The notes under the pieces are model-generated. The model worked only from the letters and a program-made list of their open reading frames with translations, did no database searches and had not been told where the DNA came from. From assembly GCA_027475525.1 (NCBI GenBank), contig JAMWFC010000080.1:62001-126000 (forward strand): 64,000 nt of DNA, read 5' to 3'. A program made the translations under genes and the position numbers. This document shows, in pieces, positions 29,563 to 41,582 of this stretch. The stretch comes from Macrolepiota albuminosa (taxonomy: Eukaryota > Basidiomycota > Agaricomycetes > Agaricales > Agaricaceae). Numbering within the stretch: the first letter of the stretch is position 1; every line of letters begins with the position of its first letter.

Positions 29563-31742
29563 ACTACTAGTCTTCCTGGGTAATACTTAAGCATTTGCCT
29601 ACATGTTTGCTTGAATAGTCTTTGCTCCATGGCCTGCTTGATAAGTTATGTTATTTGGCCCAATACTTCTATTTTCATAGCAATGTGCTTTCCACTTGAT
29701 AACTGTAAGCATTTTATTGTTCATCAACAGCCTCCTAGTATTACTAAATAGCAGGGAGGCACTTTCTGAGAGAATGAGAGCTGTCTCTCATATTGCCATC
29801 CCAAATGGCATTGTTAAAACCTTTCCATCCAACAATGGCCTTAATATCTCAGAATTAAACAGGGAAATGTCAGAAAGTAAAGGAAGACTTGGTCAAGATA
29901 TTAGAAATTCCATCTCTAATAATCATGTCTGATTATTTCTGCTTTGACCTAAAAGCAACAGCTTTAGTATGTGCCACTATAAATCAGTAATTAAAGCACA
30001 TTCAACTCTGCATGCCATAGGTAACAATATGTATGACTGGTATGGTTGGACATATTTGATAAAGCTAGATAAGAATATATTTGTTTACATTGCTGATTGA
30101 TATTTGGAATGGAATTGTGATTTAGTATTGGAGTATATTAATGGTTATGATATGAGCTTCAATTGCTTGCTAAGTCAAAATTTAATTAAAAAGCTAATTA
30201 ACTATAATAGTAACTTACTATCTCTGACTATCTTTGATAATGTTTCCTCTACTATACTTGTTGCTTACCATGTATTACTACAAGTTCAATCCAGTCTATT
30301 AGACCTGCCATGGTAGTACAAATAACAATATATTGTTCTTCTATCCTATAACATATTCTAGCTATAATCAGCACTAATCAGCACTGACCAAGAAAAAATA
30401 ATAATGATCTGCATCCTGTACCTTCAGCATGCAGCTAGCATCTTGTTGAGGAACTGATTCTGTTGGAAGACATTCCACTAAGTCATGCAGCTTAGTGGAA
30501 TGTCTTCCAACACAAGATATGATCCAAACCTGTTGTATGGAAGCTTCAGTGTTCAAGTTAACAGATTTGTAGTGAACAGCCATCTTTACAAAGTGCCTGT
30601 TTTTGTTCAACAGATGTGCCAAATTAGTGCTAATTGCACATGCCTGCTCTAGCCATATGCAGAACTTCAATGGCTGCTAAGTTGTCCACACTCTCTTTCA
30701 TCAAAGATAACCACTTCTGTAAGCTATCTGCTCCTCAGTATGCTTCAACAAGTTGATTTTAAGCTGATCTATATGTATGACAAAGTTCTATGTACTCAGA
30801 TTTGATATTTTCCATCTCAATCCATTGGGACTGAGCCCCAGGAAGATAATAAAACTAGCTTTGATTTCACACTTTTGCACCCCTGACATTTTTATTTCTC
30901 AATTTGTCTAGAAAGGAGTATAGAGAAACCTTGATATACACTATATGTATCTATGAAATTTTTGCCAGACCCAGCAAGTGAGCAAAACAAGTTGAATGAT
31001 ACATTTTGCACATAGCAACCCTTTGCACATTTGTAATACCTAACAGTAGATAGTCATAAACAGCCAGAATCCAAAGGTTGTTTTGTTTTTTGTCCATGCA
31101 TCCAACCACTTTGAGTTTCATGAGCAACTATGAAAACAAGTCAATCAAACAAAGCATACCCTTCTCTGAAGTGGCATCTACACACCCACAGTTCAAGGCA
31201 ATGTTCTCATCAAACAACTGCTAACATACAAAGATACTCACCATTCATAATCCATGACCCAATGGAACAAAAATTGGTTACATATGGATTGCTAACTGGC
31301 GTTGTGTAGGGATTTGATACGGTAGCCTCGTGTTACACACTGCAGCCCTGACACTCGATGGAAAAGCTGTATATCCATACCATCAGCCTTCTCAAAGATG
31401 TTCATATGATGGTTATGAATGGTCCATGACTGTACAGACCCCTGAATTACGGCCATTACAGCTGTGTGTGGTGTTTCAGCACACAATATTTTTTTTCTCT
31501 TCTAGGAATACCCACAGATATATGTCTGTTAATCGTGTATGAGTATTCCTTTGCTCACCATATGCTCAGAATCTCAAAAGTTTCTGGAAATAGGACTATC
31601 AAACAAAAACCTAATGTTCGACTTTAAGTCACAGCGTAAACTCTAACCTATTCAAGTTGGAGCCTTTTACTTTAGCATGTCTGCGCATGGGCCCGCATTG
31701 CTGATCAAACCATGCTTGAATCCTATTGTCCACATCGCCCCA
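29563..31742. other. AT-rich intergenic region; no gene seen
   Basis: The DNA is strongly AT-rich, with short frames of low-complexity composition and no recognised motif. A near-perfect inverted repeat occurs around 30,462-30,510, where the TGGAAGACATTCCACTAAG arm is followed by its complement. I find no RNA gene or conserved protein. Confidence 0.5.
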
Positions 31743-33231
31743 TCATGCATCTCCAATGACAATCGTTGTACTGTCCATTTTTGCGAATGAGTTATCCTTT
31801 ACAAAACCATCAGATACCGTTTCTGCTGACTTTTTCTTCCAGAACATCCAAGCACGAAGGATATCCTGTGGATATGATTGAATACTGCAGAACGGAAGAT
31901 CATGTAAGTGTAAACGTACACCCTGTGTCCCAAAGATCAAAACAGCGGATACTGGCACTGATGGGGTATTAGCCAATAAACGCCTAAAAACATTGGGGTA
32001 CGGTCAAAACTGACACAGGGATATCACAACGTTGAAAACGCCTCCGTGGTGTACATCAAAGAACAGGACCAAACTGAAGCTGTGCTTCCAGGTCAGACAA
32101 AGAGTACTTTGAACGAAGGATCTCACTTACGTGAGAGCGATCAATCCTATAAGGGTAAACAGAGCTACTCGAAGCACCATCGATTGTGTAAATGGCGATC
32201 GTTTGAACAAAGGCCACTGGTGATGGAGGACTCTAAATATGAGGACTGCAACGGAGCCCGTCATTTATGGCGCTCTGAATGTTGGGAAACAAACCTTCAA
32301 GAATAGTAACGGGTATCAGGAGTAATGCACAAAGAGCAGTAGAAACACGACCGCTGATGAAAATCAGCCTAAAACAGCGGATTAAAAGCTGTAAGTATTA
32401 CTCACGGTATCCTGTTAGTAAAGCTGCAATACATGCCACTGGCGCTCACTTTCTTGACTATGTTCGGGTCTTGCGAGCCAAGCTAAAGATATGTTCATTG
32501 TAGCTCAAATGTTCGGAATACTTAGACTAACAATCAAGTTGCCGACTAAGATCACCACAAACAGCAGATAAGGAAGGACCAAAAGCTGCTGAAACATTAA
32601 AAAGCCATCAAAACCGGAAAACTGGGCTTACAGCTGTTGACGTTGTTTGTGATGGCCTGCTTTGGACACCCCTGGTTTGACTGGATGACACCATTAGGGA
32701 GCGAGCCAGGTACCATACCTAGCATCTGGTCATTGTCTGGAACGTTAAGGGCTATTATCACTCATCGTACCTGTGTCACGAGAGCAAGCGTAGTAAAAGC
32801 TGTGCTTAAGGCAGCTGTGAATATGTGTCGACTCAAGGGATCACGGCAGCAGATCTTACAGTGGTGGGGAAGCGTAGATCATGGCGCTTTGAATGAGGCA
32901 AAGCGCAAACGGAGGCTTCGAGTCACTAGATAAATAACCACCCCAGAGAAGAAGAGTATATGCGACCGTTGAGATGACCCAAGATATGGCGAAACTAAAC
33001 CAGAGGGCGTGTCTTGGTATCGAACGAGAAAATATGACAGTCGCAAGAGTGATGAGGATCCCAAAGAGACCGAATAATTGGAAAGTAACGTAAACTTCTA
33101 TGAGCTGGGCACCAAACCTGCTTTCATCCTCTGTAGTACCTGATAGCGCATCAAAAAATTTATACCTGCTACTCTGGACATCACTCACGCAATACAAAGT
33201 TTGTCAAATTCGTCAGCGTATCGTCCAACAT
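31743..33231 (-). CDS. Multi-spanning (7TM-like) membrane protein, paralogue of the gene at 41583
   Basis: The model starts at ATG 33231 (MLDDTLTNLTNF). Exon 1 is 33231-33189, exon 2 is 33130-32860 and exon 3 is 32804-32771, in consistent phase. Membrane segments are visible as QLFGLFGILITLATVIF, WFSFAISWVISTVAYTLLLW, CLIQSAMIYASPPLTAFTTL, LLVLPYLLFVVILVGNLI, LRVALFTLIGLIAL, FSLVLFFDV and VPVSAVLIFGTQ. A charged tail follows (DILRAWMFWKKKSAETVS... to 31743). Order, spacing and gene length match the gene at 43074-41583, which identifies them as paralogues. Exons between 32,770 and 32,300 are uncertain, and a stop appears if exon 3 is joined directly to the next candidate, so it may be a decaying copy. 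I do not know the ligand or function. Confidence 0.5.
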
Positions 33232-35750
33232 ATAGCTCGATGACTCGCCCAGCGACGTCCACGTAGAAAGTTAAGAGAAAGACAAGATAGAGGCAAAGCT
33301 CAGAAAGAAGGGTAAGAGGCAATTTGAAAAACCAGTCAATGGTAGTTCAAACGAAGCAAACAGGATCCCATGATGCTTGAATGAAACCCCCATGATATAT
33401 ATATCGGTAACAAGTCCAGTTAGATAAACAAGTGATGCTGTCAATTGTGACATAAAATCATATCATCAAGGTTGAGGCCTGAGGCTGCGCTCCAGACGTA
33501 CTGATAGCGACCGGTAGAATCAGGGTGATGGATAATCAAGGAAAGAAGCGCCAAACTCGTCGACTAAATTCCTTGTCCTTGGGCGCATAGTGGCGTATAT
33601 GTAGGACGCACAAGCGAAGCTGAATTCCAGACAGAAATCAAACTCTGATGGGACGTTCAACTTCAAGAGAGTTGGGGGTACAGCATCCAGCAGGTAAAAC
33701 GGGTCTCTGATAGATCGACTGTGTCACCTGAAACACGGTCGAAAAATAATGCGGTGAGGAGCGCTATAGCTAGGTTGCCCGCTATGGAAATTAAGTATCC
33801 CATCTGCGTAACAGGTCACGATAAAGTAACATACTTAGTTATTTAATATGTGACAGCTAGTCCAACTGACGGTGTTCCATTTCAGGCAAAACGCGTTTCC
33901 ACCGCGGCCCCTCGGCGACGTCGCCGTATAGATGATTCTCTAGCCCAGAAAAAGGCTTGTACTGATGTAGTACAGCTTCGAATGGCTGTCACAAAATATC
34001 GGATCGACGGCCATCATCAAGATCCGTTGTGGAAACTAGTCAACTTGGGTCAATTCGTCCTTTATTGCCCTTAGTTTCAGCCTTAAGCATCACGTAACTT
34101 GCAGCTATTCGTCATTTCTGCTGTGGACATTACTGCATGGAGCTTGTTTCAAACACTGCTGCTTGTTCTTGAGGACGCCGTATCATCTTCACATCTCGGA
34201 TATACATGGGCCCTCGATTTGAATATCATTCACCACATAGTTCTGACATATCACACTCCACTTCGCCAAGGATCGGCGACTTTGATGGGAGCTTCTCTCT
34301 GACGTGATACTTCAGCGAGGCGTTTTATCCAGAGCTTTTGACCGATGGAGAACAGCAACAGCTATACACCTAAGAGTACAGTTTGAATTCTTTGCCTACA
34401 TTGAGAATTGATGTGTTTCAACCAGATAAACCTACATAGAAGCCGGTGCGCTTGCGTTTCCGACTCAGAGCATGTCCTAGTTGATGATTAATTCAGTTGA
34501 AAGCTGTCATGCTAATCAAGTCAGTTGGCCTAATTCCTTGCCACTCTCTTCGAGAACTTCATTCCCTCTTCGCCAAATGCTCTCGTTGTTGACCGACACT
34601 TTTCGCGATGTCGTACTAATATAATTTTCTTGAAAAATTTACGGTCTTGTTCTCGATGTGTTTAATCATTGTTTGCATGGACGACGTCAACCGTAACATG
34701 TCCTCATGTAGAAAGGAAAGGTACCATTGTTTCTTCAGAAACTGGACCCATGTCGAAGTTCACGTTGCTTCTTCGCCAGATACGAAGGAGAGCATTGAAT
34801 ATATGCAATATCCTCGACCCAGAAGTAGCTTTTCTGTCATAGCGGAGCCAATGCAATATAACATCACAGGGCTCATCCAGGTACGTTGGGAACAAATCAT
34901 AAGATATCAACTGCTGTGGCTCTATTATGATTTTAATTTTTTGCCCCTAATTGCATGTGCGGTGCTCATCAGCTACAAGCATTATGAACTTTCACAATCT
35001 ATGTTTGTAACATATTCCTCACCAATCTTTCAACTTGATGTCGAAGTATGCTTATGTTGTCGTTAAAGACGGATCGAAGATTAATGATACTCTTTAAAAC
35101 AGATAGTGTTCTTGACTTATAATATCACTCGCCCTATTGAGCTTTTACAAGACCTTGTCTAGAAATAAAGATGGTCCACTGTGAAATACTTTATTTAGGC
35201 AACTTGAATCTGGAGATTCGACTATGCTGGAAATATACTATATTACTACTATACCATTAGTGAGTGGGGGTATAAGTTCATAGGCTCACCTGGCTTCCAG
35301 ATATCGATACAGACGTACACGATAGTACATCCTCAGTCAATTGAACTGATCGTGAGTCGACGTTCTTCGTATAATCAGGACCTATACACTAATGTAACTG
35401 CCCGCATGGATAAATTTACATCTCCGTCAGGTAGCTACTCAGTCAATTATACACACGAAACCACAGACCGTGGACATCTACTTGACATCCAGCGGTTCAT
35501 CCAAACGACCGGCATCAGGGAATGATACACCGAGCTCACACCATTACAATGAACCAACAGGAATATCACGCAATACCGAGCTCCGTGATGCTTGGACATC
35601 ACATTTAATATCTAATTCCGAACTAAACTAACCATAATTTCGGACTTGTACATCTAAATACCACACTTCAGCGGGCGACAAAACGGAGACGGACGACAAA
35701 GTCTGAAAAACCACTTAGCCCACACCCTAAACACTGGTACGCCCGACTGT
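33232..35750. other. Intergenic region; no gene recognised
   Basis: Sequence composition is close to average with scattered short frames. None has a recognisable domain, and no consistent exon chain is visible. Minus-strand frames at 33271-33453 are hydrophobic but lead nowhere. The 3' part lies downstream of the NFX1-type gene, which ends at 35751. Confidence 0.5.
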
Positions 35751-38700
35751 TCATGCATCATCCTCCCAGCTATCAGGTACTGCTGTTGGCGAAGTAGGAA
35801 CATCCTGCCTGGGCAAAGGTGCCGGACGTGCCGGACTCGAAGCTCTCGTCACAGATGCGCTGACTGTCAACCGACTCGGCTGTGGAGAGACATCTGATGC
35901 GGGAGCTGGAGCAGGAGCAACAGACGCCGGGCGAGATCCCCATCCAGATATGGCGGATTTCGGTATGGGTGCAGTAGCGGCAACGCGCCACGAAGGAACT
36001 GAGGACGCACGCAGGTCCACCAATTTGCCGAGGCTGGGTGTAGGTGGTGCTGATGCAGCGACAGAGGCAGAAAGAAGGGGTGCAGGAACACGCGTGTCGA
36101 TTCTGCGAATGAGACGAACACTATATTGGTGACAGTCAATACATGTTTAATCAATGCTTAGAACAAGTTAAAGCAAACCTTCGATTGGGTTCTTGATCTA
36201 CCATCTCGGTATCCATTCTATACACAGCAGCAAGCTGAAACAGAAAGTTAGTGGTGGGAAAGACAAAACTAGCCTAGAGGGACGTACATCATGAACGAAC
36301 TTCCTCCTTTCTAATGGCATATGAGGAAGCACTTGGGTTTTCTTCTGAGATGTCACAAAGCTGTAATGCAAGGTAAAAAGTAAGCCCTAAGAATTAGAAT
36401 CTGGAAGAAAAAATTCATCCAAACATACTCATGAAACGCCTTCTCCACAATCGCCAAAAACTTCTCGTTCACACGCGCGAATGCAACCAGACTATCGTGG
36501 TACGTAACCGCCAACGCCTTCTCTCTTGACTCTGCAGTGATTCCCAGAGCATCCGCCAGCCGTGCATTACGTTTGGCAATTGCACATTCGTTATTACATT
36601 TTATGGTAGCTTGTGGACGTCCCGAAGGGGCTGTAGTGCAGCGACCACAGTGGACGGACTGACGGAGGCGGCCACAGGAACAAAATATGGTCACTAGGGA
36701 TTCGCATGGCTCGTCTTCAAGACAGCTCGCGGGTGCATGGCATGGACGAGTACATAAGTGTTGTCCGGAGGGAAGACTGGCGTGACGAGTCAGGTTATCT
36801 ATATCCACGTGATAGACTAACCAACGTACCAAAGCTTTCGCGGCTTTCCGCAAGGCGCCTTACATGGCCCACAGTCATCTGCGTGGCAAAGCCGTTCACA
36901 TTGATGATATCCGCAATCCATCAGCCTAACAGAGAAAAAAATCCAAGATCAGATGACCCCCTCAAAGAACGAGACTCAATCACAACGTACTTTCCACAAA
37001 TGATACCACACGACACCTTCTCTGTTTCCAATGAACACTTGACATTGGTCACCATTTTTTTACCACATGCACACCGTTTTGTCGCGAGATGAGGACACGG
37101 TGGGCAAGATATTGGGTCTTCATGGCACATATGGGTACTTTTGTGTCCACATGGTAGCGCAGGACGTGTACAAGGGTGCGTGCACTGCAACCTTGTACCG
37201 CAAGGTATGGGCGGCTCAAAAACAGTACGACCGCAATAGCAAACCATCTGTGATTGCAATCTCTTGATCAGTGACAAGATATCAGACATAAGAAAGGGTC
37301 AAATCACCTCCTCAAACGAGCTTCTCAAACACGGCGGACAAACACCCTTATGATCTCTCTCTTCACATTTGTGAAGTCCACAACTCAACAACTTCCCACA
37401 GACCAAATCACACTCATGCAACCCCCCCTGTTCCTCTCCTACTCCTTCCTGTGCCGAAACCACGGCGCGTTTCTTCCCCTTTTTAGCTGAAGTTGCTAAT
37501 ACTGCTAATGGGCAGCACAAGCGGTTACACTGATGCTACCCACACGCTCGTAGGGCCATGCATGGTTTGTCGCAGAGAATCTCGGTAGACTCGGAAAGCG
37601 TGGAACAGGGTACACCTCGGGAGGTGCTACCGCAGCGGCAAGGACGGACTATGGAGACGCTACATGGCGGGCAGGGACCGTTGTGGCAGGATGCGGCGCA
37701 GGCGTGGTCGCAGCCTGAGAGAGGTTTGCGGCATGGAGAGCCACATGTAGGGATGGGGGAAGTACAGGACGCGCGGGCGGAAAAGGTGGTCGGTGTCGTT
37801 ACGGGAAGTACACCGGTGGTTGAGCGAGCTATTGGGTGAGTACCGCAGGGACAAGTGGTGACGACAGACGGAGAGCGAGGACATGTTTGGGGTCGATGAG
37901 GTGGATGACATGGCTGTTTGCATTGGTGGATACCGCAGTCGAAATGGCTGGAGAGAGCAGATGGTTAAGCGAACGACCGTGCTGCAGATTATGGACGTAC
38001 ATTTGACATTCGAGTGCACACCCATACCTACCGATCCATGATACTCCACTTGCATCGACACAGTGAATGCCTTCACCCTCTCCACACCCGACGTCTTTCG
38101 TTGAAACTCCACACCAACACTTTACCTGTTCCCTCACAAGACAGTCGGGACATGGCCCATCATGACATATTTCCTGACACGTGTGGTTATCGCAACCAAG
38201 CTTCCGCCCACAGACGCCGCCACAAGAAAGATTGCCTCTTCGTTCCCCGCATCGGAAGGCCGTGGTCTTCTTCTGCGGACAGTAACATGTCAAACGTGTC
38301 GTCACCTGGCAAGGTGGACAAGGGCCTGGGTGACACTCCAACGGACAGGGATGCCCGCAGCCACTTTCACGAACACGAGAGCAGGGGCCGGCACATGAGT
38401 GAGGTGTTGCAAGGCGAGGAGGTTTTGGTTCCGACGTCGAATGACAGAAGCACCTGCGACATATAGCTTTATAGTAGAAAGTGGTAGCAGAACGGCAGAC
38501 ATACCAATAGCCAGAAGGCACTATTTCACGTTTCGCTTGACACCCAGGGCATCGCCAATCTCCTTTCTTATGCAAATCACCTCTTGCCCTCCAAGCATCC
38601 GCGACGGCTTTCACATTCGTCGAGGCCCATTCGCCGATACATTTTACATGAAATGTAGTCCAACAATACTGTTGTTCCTGGCCTTCATCTTCAGGTTGCC

Positions 38701-39310
38701 TGACAACCGGAGTCGATGGCGAGCAAGACCAGGTCGTTTGCGCAGGGTGAATTGGATTAAAACAGATGGGGCAATCTGGGTAAGGAGGTGTGCGGAGATC
38801 ATGAATCAGCCGGGAAGTCAAATCTTCCCCGATGGGTTCAGAGGGTGCAGCGTGCCTCCGGTATTTACTCCTAGGTCTAGCCACGGGCACTGGCTGAGAG
38901 TCTGTCAGACGAGCACCGAATCTGGCACCGCGTCGAGATGGGCCACTCGGAGGCTGTGGAGGTTGGCTATGATCCTCATTCTTCGTCTCACTAGCACCCA
39001 TACCATTGTTTCGTGATTTCGTAGATTTCTGATGATGCTTCGGGCGATGGTCGTCTCGTTTCTGTGAGCCTTCTGCCGGACCTTCCGTTCCCGGCCAAGA
39101 GTTCGAAGGACTCGTCCGCGCCTGACCACCGGCATCTCCTTTTTTAGGGCGCCTGGAACGTTGCTGTCGATTTTGAGCCTCGTTCTCGCGAGGTTCCGTT
39201 GATGTGCCCGCTGCTCCATTGATATGTCGTTGTCTATTCCGAGGTCGTCTACGCTGATTTGACGTAGAGGTATCTTGAGTCGAATTGTTGGGTATATCAA
39301 TAGTTTCCAT
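35751..39310 (-). CDS. FAP1: NFX1-type zinc-finger / R3H protein, FAP1 homologue, with one in-frame TAG
   Basis: Eight exons give one frame of 1,041 codons: 39310-38028, 37947-37308, 37247-36991, 36925-36830, 36776-36429, 36360-36288, 36234-36179 and 36120-35751. The N-terminus is basic and disordered. A RING-like C4HC3 finger starts at CPICFNPIHP (about residue 170-245). Then come many NF-X1 fingers of the form CGHPCPLECHPGPCPPC up to about residue 840. Last is an R3H-type region (RRKFVHDLAAVYRMDTEMVDQEPNR, about 890-920) with an Ala/Pro-rich tail. The family acts as transcription factors or E3 ligases; yeast FAP1 binds the FKBP12 prolyl isomerase. Codon 565 (37536-37538) is TAG inside a conserved finger (CG-stop-HQCNR). 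It is either a real nonsense allele or an error. Confidence 0.85.
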
Positions 39311-40079
39311 GTAATACTAGGAGAAGAGTACGGTACGTGCGAGTAGATAAATTTATGTGAACGTCGAGTTTTGTAGGAGACTTGCGATGACTCAGCAGCC
39401 GTCTTTGGTGCCGTCTGATTCTCGGCACTCCCGCGATAATCCACTGTCATGACGAGTCATGGCTCCTCATAACCAGGGGCAATATCGTTCGATCAAACAA
39501 ATGTTAATCATCTAATATACCTTTTTAATTACGGAGCGTCCAGTGTGGGGGAGAGTAAGGGAAGTCGTTTCAACTCTAAACGGATCATGCATATCCCACA
39601 AAGTAGTCGGAATCGTGATCCTAGAACATGGCGTTATGTATATCATTCAACCCAAGAATGTAGGAACCATACTTGAAGGACACTGACAACCGCGCTGTGT
39701 TTGTGACTGGATGCGGATGCATGCATGCATGGACGAAAGGTTCAAAGGCAAAAGACAAGCGAGAACAACAAGAAAGTCAAAACAGTGACCCGCAAGCGGT
39801 TCTAATGTCTGTGATTAAGTTATGTGTGCGACTCAGTGTATGTGTATGTAAGTTGCTAATAAATCCAACGACAACAAAAAAGGGACGATGCGCGATGAGA
39901 GTTGGGAGGACTACAAGTTTTTTGTTCTTCCGTTGGAAAAAACGAAGAGTTGGAGGGGGTAGGAACGGATATATGCAAGTCATAAAGTCCAAGTGTACCA
40001 TAAAAAAGGAAGAAAGTCCATCGTCATGAAGCTAGGGTAGGGCTGGAATAACTTCCAAGTCGAGGTATGCGTCACCCTG
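39311..40079. other. Upstream region of the NFX1-type gene; no gene seen
   Basis: Contains the presumed promoter of the NFX1-type gene on the minus strand and the 3' flank of the next gene. An ATGCATGCATGCATGG simple tract lies at about 39718. No coding frame is supported. Confidence 0.5.
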
Positions 40080-40710
40080 TCAACGCCAGTGACGGAGGAT
40101 ACTGAAGCCAGAGAGGAGCATGATAAGGAAAGACGCAGCGACACTGACAAAGAGGGGGTTCGCAGCATACAATGCCCACGCCGAACTACAAGTCGAGCAT
40201 GTCCAGCCTACGCACGCATGCACGAATGAGTAAAAAAAAGCAATATCACAATGGCAACTGACCGTCCGCCAGACTCGTATACGCTTCTGGAGTGTACATC
40301 GCAAACTTCAAACCCGAATACGGCTGAAGGAACCCCGGCGCACGACCGCCGCCTGGGCCTCTATCGTCCCATATATTGAGGGTGTACATGGCGGGAGCGA
40401 GGGGTGTATTGGAATGGCTCTGCTGGTAAGAGAATAGATCCCATACGACGCTGGTGGCAGTGCCGTCTATTACGCCGTTGGTGGGACCGACGGGGTATGT
40501 GTTGCCGTTATCGCATATGGCGCTGACGGTGAGGTGTGTGGGAGTTGCGAGGACATAGGAAAAGTTCCAGGCGAAGGTGATGAAATTTGACGGGGCGATT
40601 TTGTAGTAGGAAGTGACACTTGCGGGGGGCTGGACAACGGTGATTAGGCCGGCAGGGGCAGTAGCGGGGATGCGCAGGCGAGAGGTGCTGGATGTCGGGG
40701 TCTGCGACAT
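40080..40710 (-). CDS. DUF7137-like membrane-anchored protein
   Basis: Two exons (40710-40263 and 40207-40080) encode 191 residues. The conserved block begins at IPATAPAGLITVVQPP, continues SYYKIAPSNFITFAWNFSYV and DNGNTYPVGPTNGVIDGTAT, and ends YTSLADGWTC. This pattern is what I know from fungal proteins grouped as DUF7137. A C-terminal hydrophobic helix (LFVSVAASFLIMLLSGFSIL) precedes a short basic end, so it is probably a type I surface or secretory-pathway membrane protein. Family members often start with a signal peptide and a Ser/Thr linker. Here the ATG lies just before the linker, so an upstream first exon may be missing from this model. Confidence 0.7.
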
Positions 40711-41582
40711 TGCAGTGCTGGTGGTAGGGAGGAGGTGGTGTTGCGAGGCTTAGTCAGCTTATGGATTGCTTTGTGATGGATTTCTCATGCATCTTGCAGT
40801 GTTTGTACCAAGCCCATCCGCCCCAGTGATGCATGGAGGCGTGAGCATGTCCAGTGAAAGACAAAGAAAGCCTCGTCACACACGAATTATTTGTGTCAAG
40901 TCCCCCTAGGCTCAGTTATGTATAATAACCCCCAAAAAACTCGACATGGAATCTTTTATAGGAAATCCTCAATTTATTCCCAATATGCTCTCATTACTCC
41001 GTGGAATACCCTCGAATTATCCTGATGACGGTTAACCCCAATCAATCAATCGTGATTGCAATGAGCTTCTTTTTACATGCTTGTAATGTCAACTTGGCAA
41101 GAAAAACATTATGATATGCTGCGTACAGTATATACGCAAATGGGTCTTCAATTACTCGTTCTCCCTAGGCTCTGGTGTAAGCGCCCTCTGAGGCAAAGTC
41201 AAAATAACTATGGCATCCATTGTGATCAAGGTTGCTCAGTTTTCAGTTCTTTGGTACCGAATATCATCGCGGAGGACAAGAATAGCATAGGTGTTGGATA
41301 GCTGTGGTGAATGAAACAACGTCGACATTCAATTAACGCACTGAAACGATCAGCTCTGCATAACAAATGGCTACAGCTGCTAGTGATAGTCATGTATCAG
41401 AGTAAACTCTGGATCTGTATATCGAGTTGAACAATAGGCAGATAATGAGTACATGTGTAGTTGTGAGATGTTATCTGATGTGAGCAATATTAGGGATATG
41501 CTGGTAGGAGATCTCTTGGTGGCACTAGTGATCGACATAGGTCTGGCGGCCTTCAAGAAAACGCTGAATAAGCGTCTGGGTA
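40711..41582. other. Intergenic region; no gene seen
   Basis: No frame with recognisable motifs. It may hold the missing 5' exon of the DUF7137-like gene near its left end and the 3' flank of the membrane-protein gene at its right end. Confidence 0.45.

Noticed and set aside
37558..37839. Plus-strand frame opposite FAP1
   Set aside because: Lies on the reverse strand of a cysteine-rich NF-X1 exon; composition and lack of motif mark it as a shadow.
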